A stretch of DNA of 10,000 bases from Rheinheimera sp. GTDB lineage: Bacteria > Pseudomonadota > Gammaproteobacteria > Enterobacterales > Alteromonadaceae. This document shows positions 1 to 6,486 of this stretch, one piece after another. Below the pieces are notes generated by a model that was given only the letters and a program-made list of their open reading frames with translations, made no database searches and was not told where the DNA came from. The stretch spans positions 1-10,000 of the forward strand of contig NZ_JAIWOI010000163.1 of NCBI RefSeq assembly GCF_020217005.1, given 5' to 3'. How positions within the stretch are numbered: position 1 is the first letter of the stretch; each line of letters begins with the position of its first letter. The position numbers were made by a program, and so were the translations under genes.

Positions 1-1089
1 CTGATCCGTCACTTGCTGGCTAAGCTGATCCAGTGTGCTGTTCTCATCCACTATTACCGCATCTTTATCCATCAACGCCTTCACACTTTTCTTTTCGTAT
101 AAAGCGCGACCATAAGGGCTTGAGAAGAGTTCAAATAGAACAGACTTTTGCACTATGCCTACAGGCTGCTCATCCTCTACTATGGCAAGACTAGACCACT
201 GTGGATTTTTACTAAATAAATCAAACAACTGCGCTACTGTGGTTATACTTGCGACCGCAGGCACGGACAACAATAAAGCCCCTACCTGCTCAGTTGAACT
301 CGGTGGTGCACTCCCCTGATTTGGGTTCAGTTGATAACTACCTGTCACCACAGCACTCATCACCGCATTGGGACGACCTAATAAATAGCCCTGGCCATAG
401 TCAGCGCCCAGTTCCTGACAGAGCAGTAATTCTTCCCTGGTCTCAATACCTTCAGCTACTACAGCCGAGCCTGTACTTTTGGCTAAGGCAATAATACTGC
501 GGACAAATTGTTTTTTTGTTGGGTCAGCATGCACCTGGCTGATAAAATAACGGTCAATTTTAATCAGGTCTGGCTTAAGTTCAGACCAAAGCTTCAGACC
601 AGAAAAACCACTGCCTAAATCATCAATGGCTATACGAAAACCCAGCTCCCGGTAATGATGCACCGCATTAATCAGCACGCTGGAATCATCCACCTGATAT
701 TGCTCTGACAACTCAATGACCACCCGACTTGGGTTGAGTTGATATTTGTCTAACAAAGCCAAGGTTAAACCGGACGGGTGATCGTTGGAAAGTAATAACA
801 GTGGATTGACGTTTAAATACAAATCGCCCTGAACACCAGCTGCAGCAAAGGCCGCTATGCTCAGCTCACGACAGAGCATCTCAAGCTCAGGCAATAACTG
901 GCACTGATGTGCCACTTTAAACAACACCAAAGGAGAATGCAGTGGACTGTCAGATGGGCCACGGATCAGTGCCTCATAGCCTTGAATATAGCCTGAGTTA
1001 AAATCCAGTACAGGCTGAAACAGCGGCTGCAACTTACGCTGCTGTAAAATACTGACCAGTTCTTGCCTGTAACTTTCATCTGTCCACAT
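1..1089 (-). CDS. EAL-domain c-di-GMP phosphodiesterase with CBS domains, C-terminus missing
   Basis: I translated the minus strand from the ATG at 1089; an in-frame TAG lies directly upstream (1090-1092), so no longer start exists. All 363 codons to the left edge are open. Residues about 15-245 are an EAL domain that hydrolyses cyclic di-GMP to pGpG. The usual catalytic and metal-binding positions are all present: E39 (GYEALIRG), N93 (LNVNP), E126 (VIELSE), D156-D157 (AIDDLGSGFS), K177 (IKID), E213 and E216 (AEGIET) and Q233 (QGYLLGRP). From about residue 275 a CBS-type segment begins, with a second CBS unit cut by the window edge. No signal peptide or membrane segment precedes the EAL domain, so it should be cytosolic. 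Proteins with this order often continue into a GGDEF domain, but that part is not visible. No strong ribosome site is seen; a GAG lies about 9 bases before the start. Confidence 0.93.
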   Translation of the reverse strand, partial: MWTDESYRQELVSILQQRKLQPLFQPVLDFNSGYIQGYEALIRGPSDSPLHSPLVLFKVAHQCQLLPELEMLCRELSIAAFAAAGVQGDLYLNVNPLLLLSNDHPSGLTLALLDKYQLNPSRVVIELSEQYQVDDSSVLINAVHHYRELGFRIAIDDLGSGFSGLKLWSELKPDLIKIDRYFISQVHADPTKKQFVRSIIALAKSTGSAVVAEGIETREELLLCQELGADYGQGYLLGRPNAVMSAVVTGSYQLNPNQGSAPPSSTEQVGALLLSVPAVASITTVAQLFDLFSKNPQWSSLAIVEDEQPVGIVQKSVLFELFSSPYGRALYEKKSVKALMDKDAVIVDENSTLDQLSQQVTDQ

Positions 1090-1218
1090 CTACTGCACTC
1101 GCACAACTTGAGTTAATAGCCGAAGTGTAAGAAGGCTGTGTGACATTCATATGACGATGCCACGAAAGGTACAACATGGCGCGATTTTCGCAGGAAAAAC
1201 CCAGGCATTTGTGTTTGT

Positions 1219-1234
1219 TGTCAGAAATCTGACA
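1219..1234. repeat. Perfect 7-bp inverted repeat, possible operator
   Basis: TGTCAGA and TCTGACA are exact reverse complements separated by two bases (AA). The dyad lies 28 bp upstream of the -35 box of the promoter at 1263-1291, between two divergent genes, a place typical of a regulator site. No known operator is recognised and there is no T-run, so it is not a terminator. Confidence 0.35.
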
Positions 1235-1262
1235 GTTCAAAGCACAAAGCAGGCACATTCGC

Positions 1263-1291
1263 TTGACCCTGCCCTGAGCCTTGGGTCTAAT
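1263..1291 (+). promoter_or_regulatory. Sigma70-type promoter for the Sel1-like gene
   Basis: TTGACC (1263-1268, five of six matches to the -35 consensus) is followed after 17 bp by TCTAAT (1286-1291, four of six to the -10 consensus). It reads rightward into the gene at 1324, with transcription predicted to start near 1298. Confidence 0.6.
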
Positions 1292-1323
1292 AGCGCGCTT
1301 TTTTAAGACCGGATTTTGTACTT

Positions 1324-1839
1324 ATGACCACACCACAACTTTTCAGCCCGGAGTTTAACGGCATCGATGATTTAACTTTGGCTGAAGTAGATGCCAAGTT
1401 GAAAGAACATCAGCAGTTATTGCAGCTTCTATTGCAGTCACCAGGCGCTGAATTGTCTTACTTGCCACCGAAAGACCAGAGCAAAGCTCGTGGCGACTTC
1501 TTATTAAAGAAGGACGCAGAACTATTATTTCAGCAGGCTGTCACCTGCACTGAACAGCAGGATGTGCATCAGGCTGCCACACTGTTTTGTCGGGCAGCTT
1601 ATATGGGACATCTGCAGTCTCAGGTCCTGTTGGGTCATTGCTATTTAAAAGGCGCCGGAGTACCTAAATCCGCCGTTTTTGCTTACAGCTGGTTTATTCT
1701 GGCGGCTTTGCAACAAGACACCACAGCGGAACAGGCTTGTACAGTACTGACTAAACATTTAACACTGTTGGATCAACAACAAGCACAACAATTAGCCGCT
1801 GAGCGCTTTGAAAAAATTACCTTACAAAACAATAAGTAA
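1324..1839 (+). CDS. Sel1-like / TPR-like repeat protein
   Basis: This 171-residue soluble protein has no signal peptide or membrane segment. Residues about 80-150 form a Sel1-like pair of helices: AATLFCRAAYMGH, then LLGHCYLKGAGVPKS, then AYSWFILAALQ. These are the typical A-x-x-W-x-x-x-A-A and G-x-x-Y-x-x-G-x-G-V signatures of Sel1 repeats, which serve as protein-protein scaffolds. The N-terminal part (residues 17-75) is helical and rich in Leu and Gln (a run near residues 28-38) and may be a short coiled coil. There are only one or two repeats, few for the family. The ATG start follows a weak GGA (1311-1313). It is transcribed from the promoter at 1263-1291 and lies 125 bp before sulA, which has its own regulated promoter. 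The binding partner and process are unknown. Confidence 0.75.
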   Translation: MTTPQLFSPEFNGIDDLTLAEVDAKLKEHQQLLQLLLQSPGAELSYLPPKDQSKARGDFLLKKDAELLFQQAVTCTEQQDVHQAATLFCRAAYMGHLQSQVLLGHCYLKGAGVPKSAVFAYSWFILAALQQDTTAEQACTVLTKHLTLLDQQQAQQLAAERFEKITLQNNK

Positions 1840-1883
1840 TAACTAGGCATTAGATGAAGCACAAAAAACAGGCAAAAACTTTA

Positions 1884-1903
1884 TAAAAAGAGCTTGCTTT
1901 TTA
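1884..1903 (+). terminator. Weak AT-rich hairpin with T-run, possible terminator
   Basis: TAAAAAG (1884-1890) and CTTTTTA (1897-1903) are perfect inverted repeats around a 6-base loop, and the right arm carries a run of T. It sits 44 bp after the Sel1-like gene and overlaps the putative sulA -35 box. The stem is almost all A-T, so termination would be weak. Confidence 0.3.
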
Positions 1904-1922
1904 AACAGCGGAAAACTACTGT
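1894..1922 (+). promoter_or_regulatory. Putative sulA promoter, -10 inside LexA box 1
   Basis: TTGCTT (1894-1899) and TACTGT (1917-1922) are spaced by 17 bp. The -10 match is only three of six, but the layout, with the LexA box covering the -10 element, is the one known for E. coli sulA, where LexA blocks RNA polymerase directly. Confidence 0.45.
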
Positions 1923-1936
1923 ATATCCATACACTG
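1917..1936. promoter_or_regulatory. LexA (SOS) box 1 of sulA
   Basis: TACTGTATATCCATACACTG matches the E. coli-type LexA operator (CTGT, 8 bases, ACAG) with one core mismatch (ACAC for ACAG) and an AT-rich alternating centre. It overlaps box 2 by five bases. Confidence 0.7.
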
Positions 1937-1951
1937 TAAATACAAACAGTA
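1932..1951. promoter_or_regulatory. LexA (SOS) box 2 of sulA
   Basis: CACTGTAAATACAAACAGTA has the perfect CTGT-N8-ACAG core of gammaproteobacterial LexA operators. Its centre is 15 bp from that of box 1. It ends 13 bp before the sulA start codon, so bound LexA would also cover the expected transcription start. Confidence 0.85.
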
Positions 1952-1964
1952 TTGGAGCATCACT

Positions 1965-2435
1965 ATGTTGAATTTAAACAAAGCAGTTCACAGCTACTCT
2001 TTACTTAGCCAAACTCAGTTACAACACAAAACTGGTCAATCCGCGTTTTATCACAAATTGCAGGTTACCACAGGTCAATTAGCCCTACCCGAATTGCTGT
2101 TTATTATTCAGCAACACCAACAACAATCAGGTTGGGTGTTGTTATTGGCACCTAACCAGTTACCAGATAAATCTACTTTTAGTGGTTTCGATTTAGACAT
2201 GTCTAAAGTGCTGGTGATCCAGCAAAAGCAAATCAGCAACATTGATACCGTATTGTGCGACGCATTAAGCAGTACAACCTGTAGCGCTGTTGTTGTATGG
2301 CAAGATCAATTCAGTGAAAGCTCGCTGCAGCACTATCAACAATTGGCGGAACAGCATCAAACTTGTTTTTATCAGTTAAGCAGTGATGTAGCACAGGTTC
2401 AGTCTGCGAAACAACGTCTTGCTGTCAGCCACTAA
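1965..2435 (+). CDS. sulA: SulA, SOS-induced cell division inhibitor
   Basis: SulA binds FtsZ monomers and stops Z-ring assembly while DNA damage is being repaired; Lon then degrades it. The 156 residues align by eye with E. coli SulA (169 residues) over the core at about 39-145: LALPELLFIIQQHQQQSGWVLLLAP, then MSKVLVIQQKQ, then AVVVWQDQFSE. These correspond to the E. coli segments around [28 protein letters not shown] and VVIGWLADDLTE. The chain ends in histidine (AVSH), like E. coli SulA, whose C-terminal His matters for Lon recognition. The start is fixed by a good Shine-Dalgarno GGAG (1954-1957), 7 bases before the ATG. Two overlapping LexA boxes directly upstream independently support the SOS assignment. 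Unlike the pseudomonad arrangement, lexA is not adjacent. The N-terminal 35 residues are not conserved with E. coli, as is normal in this family. Confidence 0.88.
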   Translation: MLNLNKAVHSYSLLSQTQLQHKTGQSAFYHKLQVTTGQLALPELLFIIQQHQQQSGWVLLLAPNQLPDKSTFSGFDLDMSKVLVIQQKQISNIDTVLCDALSSTTCSAVVVWQDQFSESSLQHYQQLAEQHQTCFYQLSSDVAQVQSAKQRLAVSH

Positions 2436-2603
2436 TGCAGGCCTGCAGTCAGTCACAAGCTGTTTTATCAACAGAACTGGCTTGGTCTTGAAGGGCATTT
2501 TGCTTACACTAGGCTCAGATAAAGTTTATATTGATTGTTTTGGCCAGAGTTTTTCATAACGCTGTCGCTGAATAATCAAAAGCAGTGTGAGATTGTAACG
2601 ATT

Positions 2604-3101
2604 ATGGCGTCTTTTTTGTGTTATTGCGGATCAGGTAAAGCTTTTATTTCCTGTTGCGACCCCCTGATCTGTGGTGTGGCTTTTGCCCAAACCCCTGAAC
2701 AACTGATGCGTTCACGTTATAGCGCTTATTGCCATCATGATAAAAATCCGCAGTGTTATGACTATATTTTGCAGACTTATCACTCGAAGGTCCGCCCGGA
2801 ACACAGCCAGTCTGATATAGCAGACTTCGCAAAAGCTGTGCGTTTTATCCGTTTAAAAATACTGGACGATGCAAGCTTGACAACAAATCAGGTACATTTT
2901 GTTGCGACCTATTTAGTTGGAGATAAGTTAGAAGTGCTGGATGAAGTCTCAGATTTTGAGCTGGAACAAGGCCACTGGATGTATTGCAGTGGTGTATTAA
3001 TCAAACATCCGTCGATGAAACTATCCCGTAACGATGTCTGCCCTTGCGGCAGTGGTGTTAAATTTAAAAAATGCCAGCATCCGCTTCAGGCCTGTAACTG
3101 A
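2604..3101 (+). CDS. ychJ: YchJ-family protein with two SEC-C zinc-binding motifs
   Basis: This is a 165-residue cytosolic protein of the YchJ family, close to the E. coli length of about 152. A cysteine motif lies at each end: CYCGSGKAFISCC (residues 6-18) and CPCGSGVKFKKCQH (146-159). Both are SEC-C type zinc ligands like those at the C-terminus of SecA. Between them is the family hallmark LMRSRYSAYCHHD, followed by an NTF2-like fold. The biochemical role is unknown. I chose the first ATG (2604) because the cysteine motif should sit at the extreme N-terminus; the frame is open back to a TTG at 2535, but that stretch (MFWPEFFITLSLNNQ) has no family similarity. The ribosome site is weak. In the second motif the last ligand is offset (C-Q-H instead of C-C or C-H). 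The 3' end overlaps the convergent gene by 16 bp. Confidence 0.88.
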   Translation: MASFLCYCGSGKAFISCCDPLICGVAFAQTPEQLMRSRYSAYCHHDKNPQCYDYILQTYHSKVRPEHSQSDIADFAKAVRFIRLKILDDASLTTNQVHFVATYLVGDKLEVLDEVSDFELEQGHWMYCSGVLIKHPSMKLSRNDVCPCGSGVKFKKCQHPLQACN

Positions 3102-3544
3102 TTGAGAATTTCATACAAAGCTGTGGGATCAGCCTGCATCATTTCTGGTTTCTGTTGGTTCAAATGACGCTTTGCATGCAAGCTTAAGCCCGATTTCACC
3201 TCATCAGGCAATTTGTATTTGTTGTCTTCCATCACCAAAGGTGCGCCTTGCAGACAGTGCATTAAATGCAAAGCGACAGCGCCACCTTGTTGAAAAGCAG
3301 TGGCCTGTTGCTTTAGGTGCAACTCATCCGCAGGTAAAAATGAAAAGGGTCTGGTTTGCTGTATACCAAGTTGCTGATACAAGTCAGGCTTAAATCTCGC
3401 TTCCTGACCATCAGGTGTATAAAACTGCGCGAATTCTTCAACAGCAGGCGACAAAAATGCTAACCAGAGAGAAAAATCGCTCAGGTTATGTTGTTGTATC
3501 GCCTCATTTAACCGAACACCGGTTTGCCACTCATTAATCAGCAT
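3086..3544 (-). CDS. Small conserved protein, possibly VC2046/SO_2500 family
   Basis: This 152-residue soluble protein has no signal peptide, membrane segment or known catalytic motif. The N-terminus (LINEWQTGVRLNEAIQQHNLSDFSLWLAFLSPAVEEFAQF) resembles from memory the VC2046/SO_2500 family of Vibrio and Shewanella, whose members have a similar length and an early N-E-x-Q-x-G-x-x-L-N segment; I could not verify this by search. The function of that family is unknown. The ATG at 3544 lacks a clear Shine-Dalgarno. The gene faces ychJ tail-to-tail and the two coding regions overlap by 16 bp (3086-3101). Its promoter should lie within 3545-3612, next to the tRNA promoter that fires the other way. 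Confidence 0.65.
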   Translation of the reverse strand: MLINEWQTGVRLNEAIQQHNLSDFSLWLAFLSPAVEEFAQFYTPDGQEARFKPDLYQQLGIQQTRPFSFLPADELHLKQQATAFQQGGAVALHLMHCLQGAPLVMEDNKYKLPDEVKSGLSLHAKRHLNQQKPEMMQADPTALYEILNQLQA

Positions 3545-3612
3545 AAAATCTGCACAAAAACATCTTATTGTTTGCTTTATCGGCAGTCAGACAAAAAAGT
3601 TAAGTAATTTCC

Positions 3613-3640
3613 TTTACATCAAAATGTTTTTTGATAAGAT
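3613..3640 (+). promoter_or_regulatory. Promoter of tRNA-Tyr, stringent type
   Basis: TTTACA (3613-3618) and TAAGAT (3635-3640) are separated by 16 bp and followed by a GC-rich discriminator GCGC (3641-3644). That combination is characteristic of stable-RNA promoters that are shut down by ppGpp. An A-tract upstream (3592-3599) could act as an UP element. The spacer contains a perfect inverted repeat, ATCAAAA-tgtt-TTTTGAT (3618-3635). Confidence 0.7.
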
Positions 3641-3655
3641 GCGCACCACACTTGT

Positions 3656-3740
<85 letters not shown>

Positions 3741-3814
3741 TTCTCTTCCTGCGTTAAAGTTCCAGTGTAAGTCGCTAAATTTTCCTTGCTAAAATCCAAC
3801 ATATTATCAACACT

Positions 3815-3823
3815 TGCGATAAT
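3815..3823 (+). promoter_or_regulatory. Extended -10 promoter of the TPR response regulator
   Basis: TGCGATAAT has the TG-n motif followed by GATAAT (3818-3823, five of six to the -10 consensus). No good -35 box lies 17 bp upstream, which an extended -10 can tolerate. Transcription would start near 3830, about 14 bases before the start codon. Confidence 0.45.
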
Positions 3824-3843
3824 TGAATCGATAGGTTTGCTGA

Positions 3844-5532
3844 ATGTCGTACAAAACTCTCGAAAATCTTCGAGTCCTTATTGTTGATGACCAACGCCCC
3901 TTCCAGTTATTGCTCAAAGGCATACTGTATTCAATGGGCGCGACCAATATTGCCTTTGTCCTGACTGGTGAACAAGCGTTGTGGAAATGCATGCACGGCT
4001 CATACGACGTATTGTTTGTAGATTACAACCTAGGTTCAGGTAAAAACGGCCGCCAGCTATTAGAAGATTTGCGGGAAAAAAAGCTGCTACATCCAGGTGC
4101 CGTTTACATGATAGTCACAGGAGAAAATCAGGTCCCTATGGTCGTAGGGGCCATTGAAGCTGAACCTGATGATTACATCATTAAACCTTTTTCACAAAGT
4201 GTACTGCGCACCCGTCTGGTTAAAATCCAAAATAGAAAGAAACAGCTGGCACCAATTTATCAGGCTATGTTTGACGACCAGCCGGAACTGGTGATCGAAG
4301 CCTGCAAACAAGAACGTGAAAACCACAGCCGTTACCATTCTTTGTGTGGTCGCATACAGGCAGAAACTCATCTGAAACTAAAGCAATATGACGAAGCTGA
4401 GGCTTTATTGTCTGAAACCTTGGCATTCAGTCGCACGAACTGGGCCTTGTTACTGCAGGCTCGTTTGTGTTTTGAGCAAGAGCGCTATGATGAAAGTATG
4501 GAGTTATGTAACGAAGCTATAGACACCAACAGGTATTTTGCCGAAGCTTATGATCTCAAAGCCAGAAATTTAATAGCTCAGGGCTTGATGGAAGAAGCGA
4601 TGGAGGTCATTTCTCAGGCCATTGTGATTTCTCCTTTTTCTGTCAGCAGGCAAAATCTGTTAATGGATATAGCCCGCAGCATGGATGACCTGGCAAGTCT
4701 GGTGCAGGCCAGCAAACAAATCTACGAAATTACCCGGCGCTCAGCACGTCAGGAAGTTGTACACCTGCTTAACTATATTCGCACTGTGATAGACGCAGCC
4801 TCTCGCTCTGAAGAATTAAACCAGCGCAACAAGTACCAGCAAGAAGCCTTAATGGCCATTCACAGAGCAAAAAGGGAAGATACGGTCATCCGTGACTTTG
4901 ACTTCGAATTGTTCGAAACTTTGTGCCAGGCACGGTTGGAATCTTTAAGTGGCCAGCAGTATTTGGCGAAAAAGACCTATGCAACTGTGTCGGATCGTGT
5001 CGCGGCACAGATGGCTCCTGAAATAGATCCTGAGCAACCAGATGAACTCCCACCTATCCCACATTGCGCCGCTGACGCCGTGCTGCTGTTGAATCAGATA
5101 GGTGAGTTTGAACAGGCGTCAAGCCTGACTCAGAAACTGCAGGCATTGGCCGGTGCTATAGATCCTCTGTTGGAAAAACTTTTCAGCGAGCAACAAAGCC
5201 GCTCCTTAAGCCGCCAGACCAGTTTCAATGAATTAAACAAACAAGGTATTCAGTTCTACAAAGAAGGCAATTACGAACAGGCTTTATTACGCTTCGAACA
5301 GGCTTTAGAAGTAGCGCCTATGAATACAGGTAGTGCGTTAAACTTTATTCAGACCGCGATCCAAATGATGGCAGACCCAAAACGGAAGAAACCCCTTGAG
5401 TTAGCCGAAAAATGCCGTAAGACGTTCAGAATAGTGGATAACATGCCTTTGCCAGAACATCACAAAATACGGCATCAGGAACTGCTGCAGCAGTTTAATA
5501 AACTGAAGGAAGAGAAACGCTACAGCCGCTAA
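3844..5532 (+). CDS. Response regulator: CheY-like receiver plus TPR region
   Basis: This 562-residue cytosolic protein has a receiver domain at residues 8-128 with all phosphorylation residues: acid pair D15-D16 (LIVDDQ), phosphoacceptor D60 (LFVDYNLG), T92 (IVTGE) and K114 (IKPFS). It should accept phosphate from a histidine kinase. No DNA-binding, GGDEF or other enzymatic output follows. Instead residues about 164-264 form roughly three tetratricopeptide repeats (YDEAEALLSETLAF, YDESMELCNEAI, MEEAMEVISQAIVISP). A further TPR lies near 462-496 (GIQFYKEGNYEQALLRFEQALEVAP), with helical linker between. Output is therefore probably by protein-protein contact. The start has an AGG (3833-3835) 8 bases upstream. 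No kinase gene is adjacent, so it is an orphan regulator here. It is transcribed alone from the extended -10 at 3815 and ends at a clear terminator. Its partner and process cannot be read from sequence. Confidence 0.9.
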   Translation: MSYKTLENLRVLIVDDQRPFQLLLKGILYSMGATNIAFVLTGEQALWKCMHGSYDVLFVDYNLGSGKNGRQLLEDLREKKLLHPGAVYMIVTGENQVPMVVGAIEAEPDDYIIKPFSQSVLRTRLVKIQNRKKQLAPIYQAMFDDQPELVIEACKQERENHSRYHSLCGRIQAETHLKLKQYDEAEALLSETLAFSRTNWALLLQARLCFEQERYDESMELCNEAIDTNRYFAEAYDLKARNLIAQGLMEEAMEVISQAIVISPFSVSRQNLLMDIARSMDDLASLVQASKQIYEITRRSARQEVVHLLNYIRTVIDAASRSEELNQRNKYQQEALMAIHRAKREDTVIRDFDFELFETLCQARLESLSGQQYLAKKTYATVSDRVAAQMAPEIDPEQPDELPPIPHCAADAVLLLNQIGEFEQASSLTQKLQALAGAIDPLLEKLFSEQQSRSLSRQTSFNELNKQGIQFYKEGNYEQALLRFEQALEVAPMNTGSALNFIQTAIQMMADPKRKKPLELAEKCRKTFRIVDNMPLPEHHKIRHQELLQQFNKLKEEKRYSR

Positions 5533-5557
5533 TCTGCGTCGAAGCGGCTGTTTTCTT
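5522..5557 (+). terminator. Intrinsic terminator of the TPR response regulator
   Basis: ACAGCCGC (5522-5529) pairs perfectly with GCGGCTGT (5544-5551) around a 14-base loop and is followed by TTTTCTT. The left arm lies within the last codons and runs up to the stop codon. The T-run is on the plus strand only, so the convergent deoC is not served by the same element. Confidence 0.8.
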
Positions 5558-5563
5558 CAGGTC

Positions 5564-6298
5564 TCAGTAATCCAGTTGCTGACTTAGGTCTTTCATTAAG
5601 GCACTGGCACCTAAGCGCATATACTGAGCTGTTGCCACCTCACCTGTCAGTTCTTCAAACAAACTGACCAGCTTTAACGCAAAGTCCACCGACCGCACAC
5701 CGCCTGATGCTTTAAATCCAACGCGGCGCTCTGAGGCAGCTATTACTGCAAGCATAACACGTGCGGCTTCCTCTGTGACTCCAACTTTGACTTTGCCTGT
5801 AGACGTCTTCACAAAATCAGCACCTGACTCTATCACCAGTTCTGTAGCTTTACCTATCTGCTGACAAGTACCTAATTCACCTGATTCAATGATGATTTTT
5901 AAACAGTGCCCCGTTGTTGCGTTGCGCACTTGCGCTAAAAAGTCTCTTACTAATTCAGTTTGACCCGACAATAAAATCTGGTACGGCAATACGCAGTCAA
6001 TTTCATCAGCTCCAGCTGCTAATGCTGTTTTTATTTGTGCAAGAACCTGCACCAAAGGTAAAGCTCCTGACGGGAAATTAACAACAGTTGCTAATTTCAC
6101 TACCAGCTTTTTTTGCTGCAGAAAATTTTTGACCTGAGTCAGATAGTCAGGGTAAACACAAATAGCGGCAGGTAACAGTGTTGTGCAGGCGAGATCCTGC
6201 TCTAGCCATTGCTGCATAGCAGCAGCATCATCCTGATCATTTAAACGGGTTAAATCTACCAACTTTATCAGTTGTTGTATACGCAGAGGGTTTGTCAT
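5564..6298 (-). CDS. deoC: Deoxyribose-phosphate aldolase (DeoC)
   Basis: DeoC cleaves 2-deoxy-D-ribose 5-phosphate to acetaldehyde and glyceraldehyde 3-phosphate in deoxynucleoside catabolism. The 244-residue protein is a class I aldolase TIM barrel, slightly shorter than the E. coli enzyme (259). By family alignment, active-site residues are D101 (GADEIDCVLPY), the Schiff-base lysine K164 (DFVKTSTGK) and K196 (VGFKASGGVRS). The chain ends in tyrosine (Y244), matching the catalytic C-terminal Tyr259 of E. coli. I placed the start at the ATG ending at 6298: it has an AGGA (6306-6309) 7 bases upstream, and the protein then begins like E. coli DeoC (MTNPLRIQQLIKLVDLTRLND). The frame stays open to 6418, but that 40-codon extension shows no family similarity. 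The other deo genes are not adjacent, and no convincing promoter or CytR/DeoR site is visible. Confidence 0.95.
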   Translation of the reverse strand: MTNPLRIQQLIKLVDLTRLNDQDDAAAMQQWLEQDLACTTLLPAAICVYPDYLTQVKNFLQQKKLVVKLATVVNFPSGALPLVQVLAQIKTALAAGADEIDCVLPYQILLSGQTELVRDFLAQVRNATTGHCLKIIIESGELGTCQQIGKATELVIESGADFVKTSTGKVKVGVTEEAARVMLAVIAASERRVGFKASGGVRSVDFALKLVSLFEELTGEVATAQYMRLGASALMKDLSQQLDY

Positions 6299-6451
6299 GC
6301 TGTTGTCCTGAAGTAGAAGAGTGGCTCTAAACGGCCAATTTGCTGTTAATTCTGTTCGCCCCATAGGCAAGTCGCAGCGAATTAAAGCAGAAAACACCAT
6401 CAGCTGGAAAGCCTGCACTCCTGATTAAGCAACGGAAACTGCAAAGCAAAG

Positions 6452-6480
6452 TGCACAGATCAAAAAAACAGAAATAAAAT
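6452..6480 (+). promoter_or_regulatory. Putative promoter of the small RNA candidate
   Basis: TGCACA (6452-6457, four of six) and TAAAAT (6475-6480, five of six) are spaced by 17 bp on the plus strand. No protein gene follows in that direction before the terminator at 6550. Transcription would start near 6487. Confidence 0.4.
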
Positions 6481-6486
6481 TGAATT

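Noticed and set aside
249..494. Plus-strand reading frame of 81 codons
   Set aside because: It lies entirely opposite the EAL-CBS gene, which has full catalytic motifs. The frame resembles no known family and has no ribosome site.
1076..1258. Minus-strand reading frame of 60 codons upstream of the EAL gene
   Set aside because: It overlaps the EAL start in another frame, lacks a ribosome site and looks like random cysteine- and serine-rich sequence.
2436..2447. Perfect 12-bp palindrome TGCAGGCCTGCA right after sulA
   Set aside because: It has no loop and no T-run, so it is not a terminator. Palindromes of this size made of PstI- and StuI-like sites occur by chance, and nothing else supports a function.
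2535..2603. TTG start giving YchJ 23 extra residues
   Set aside because: YchJ proteins begin just before the first cysteine motif, which fits the ATG at 2604.
6299..6418. 40-codon N-terminal extension of DeoC
   Set aside because: The internal ATG at 6298 has a good AGGA and gives the family N-terminus. The extension has no similarity to DeoC.
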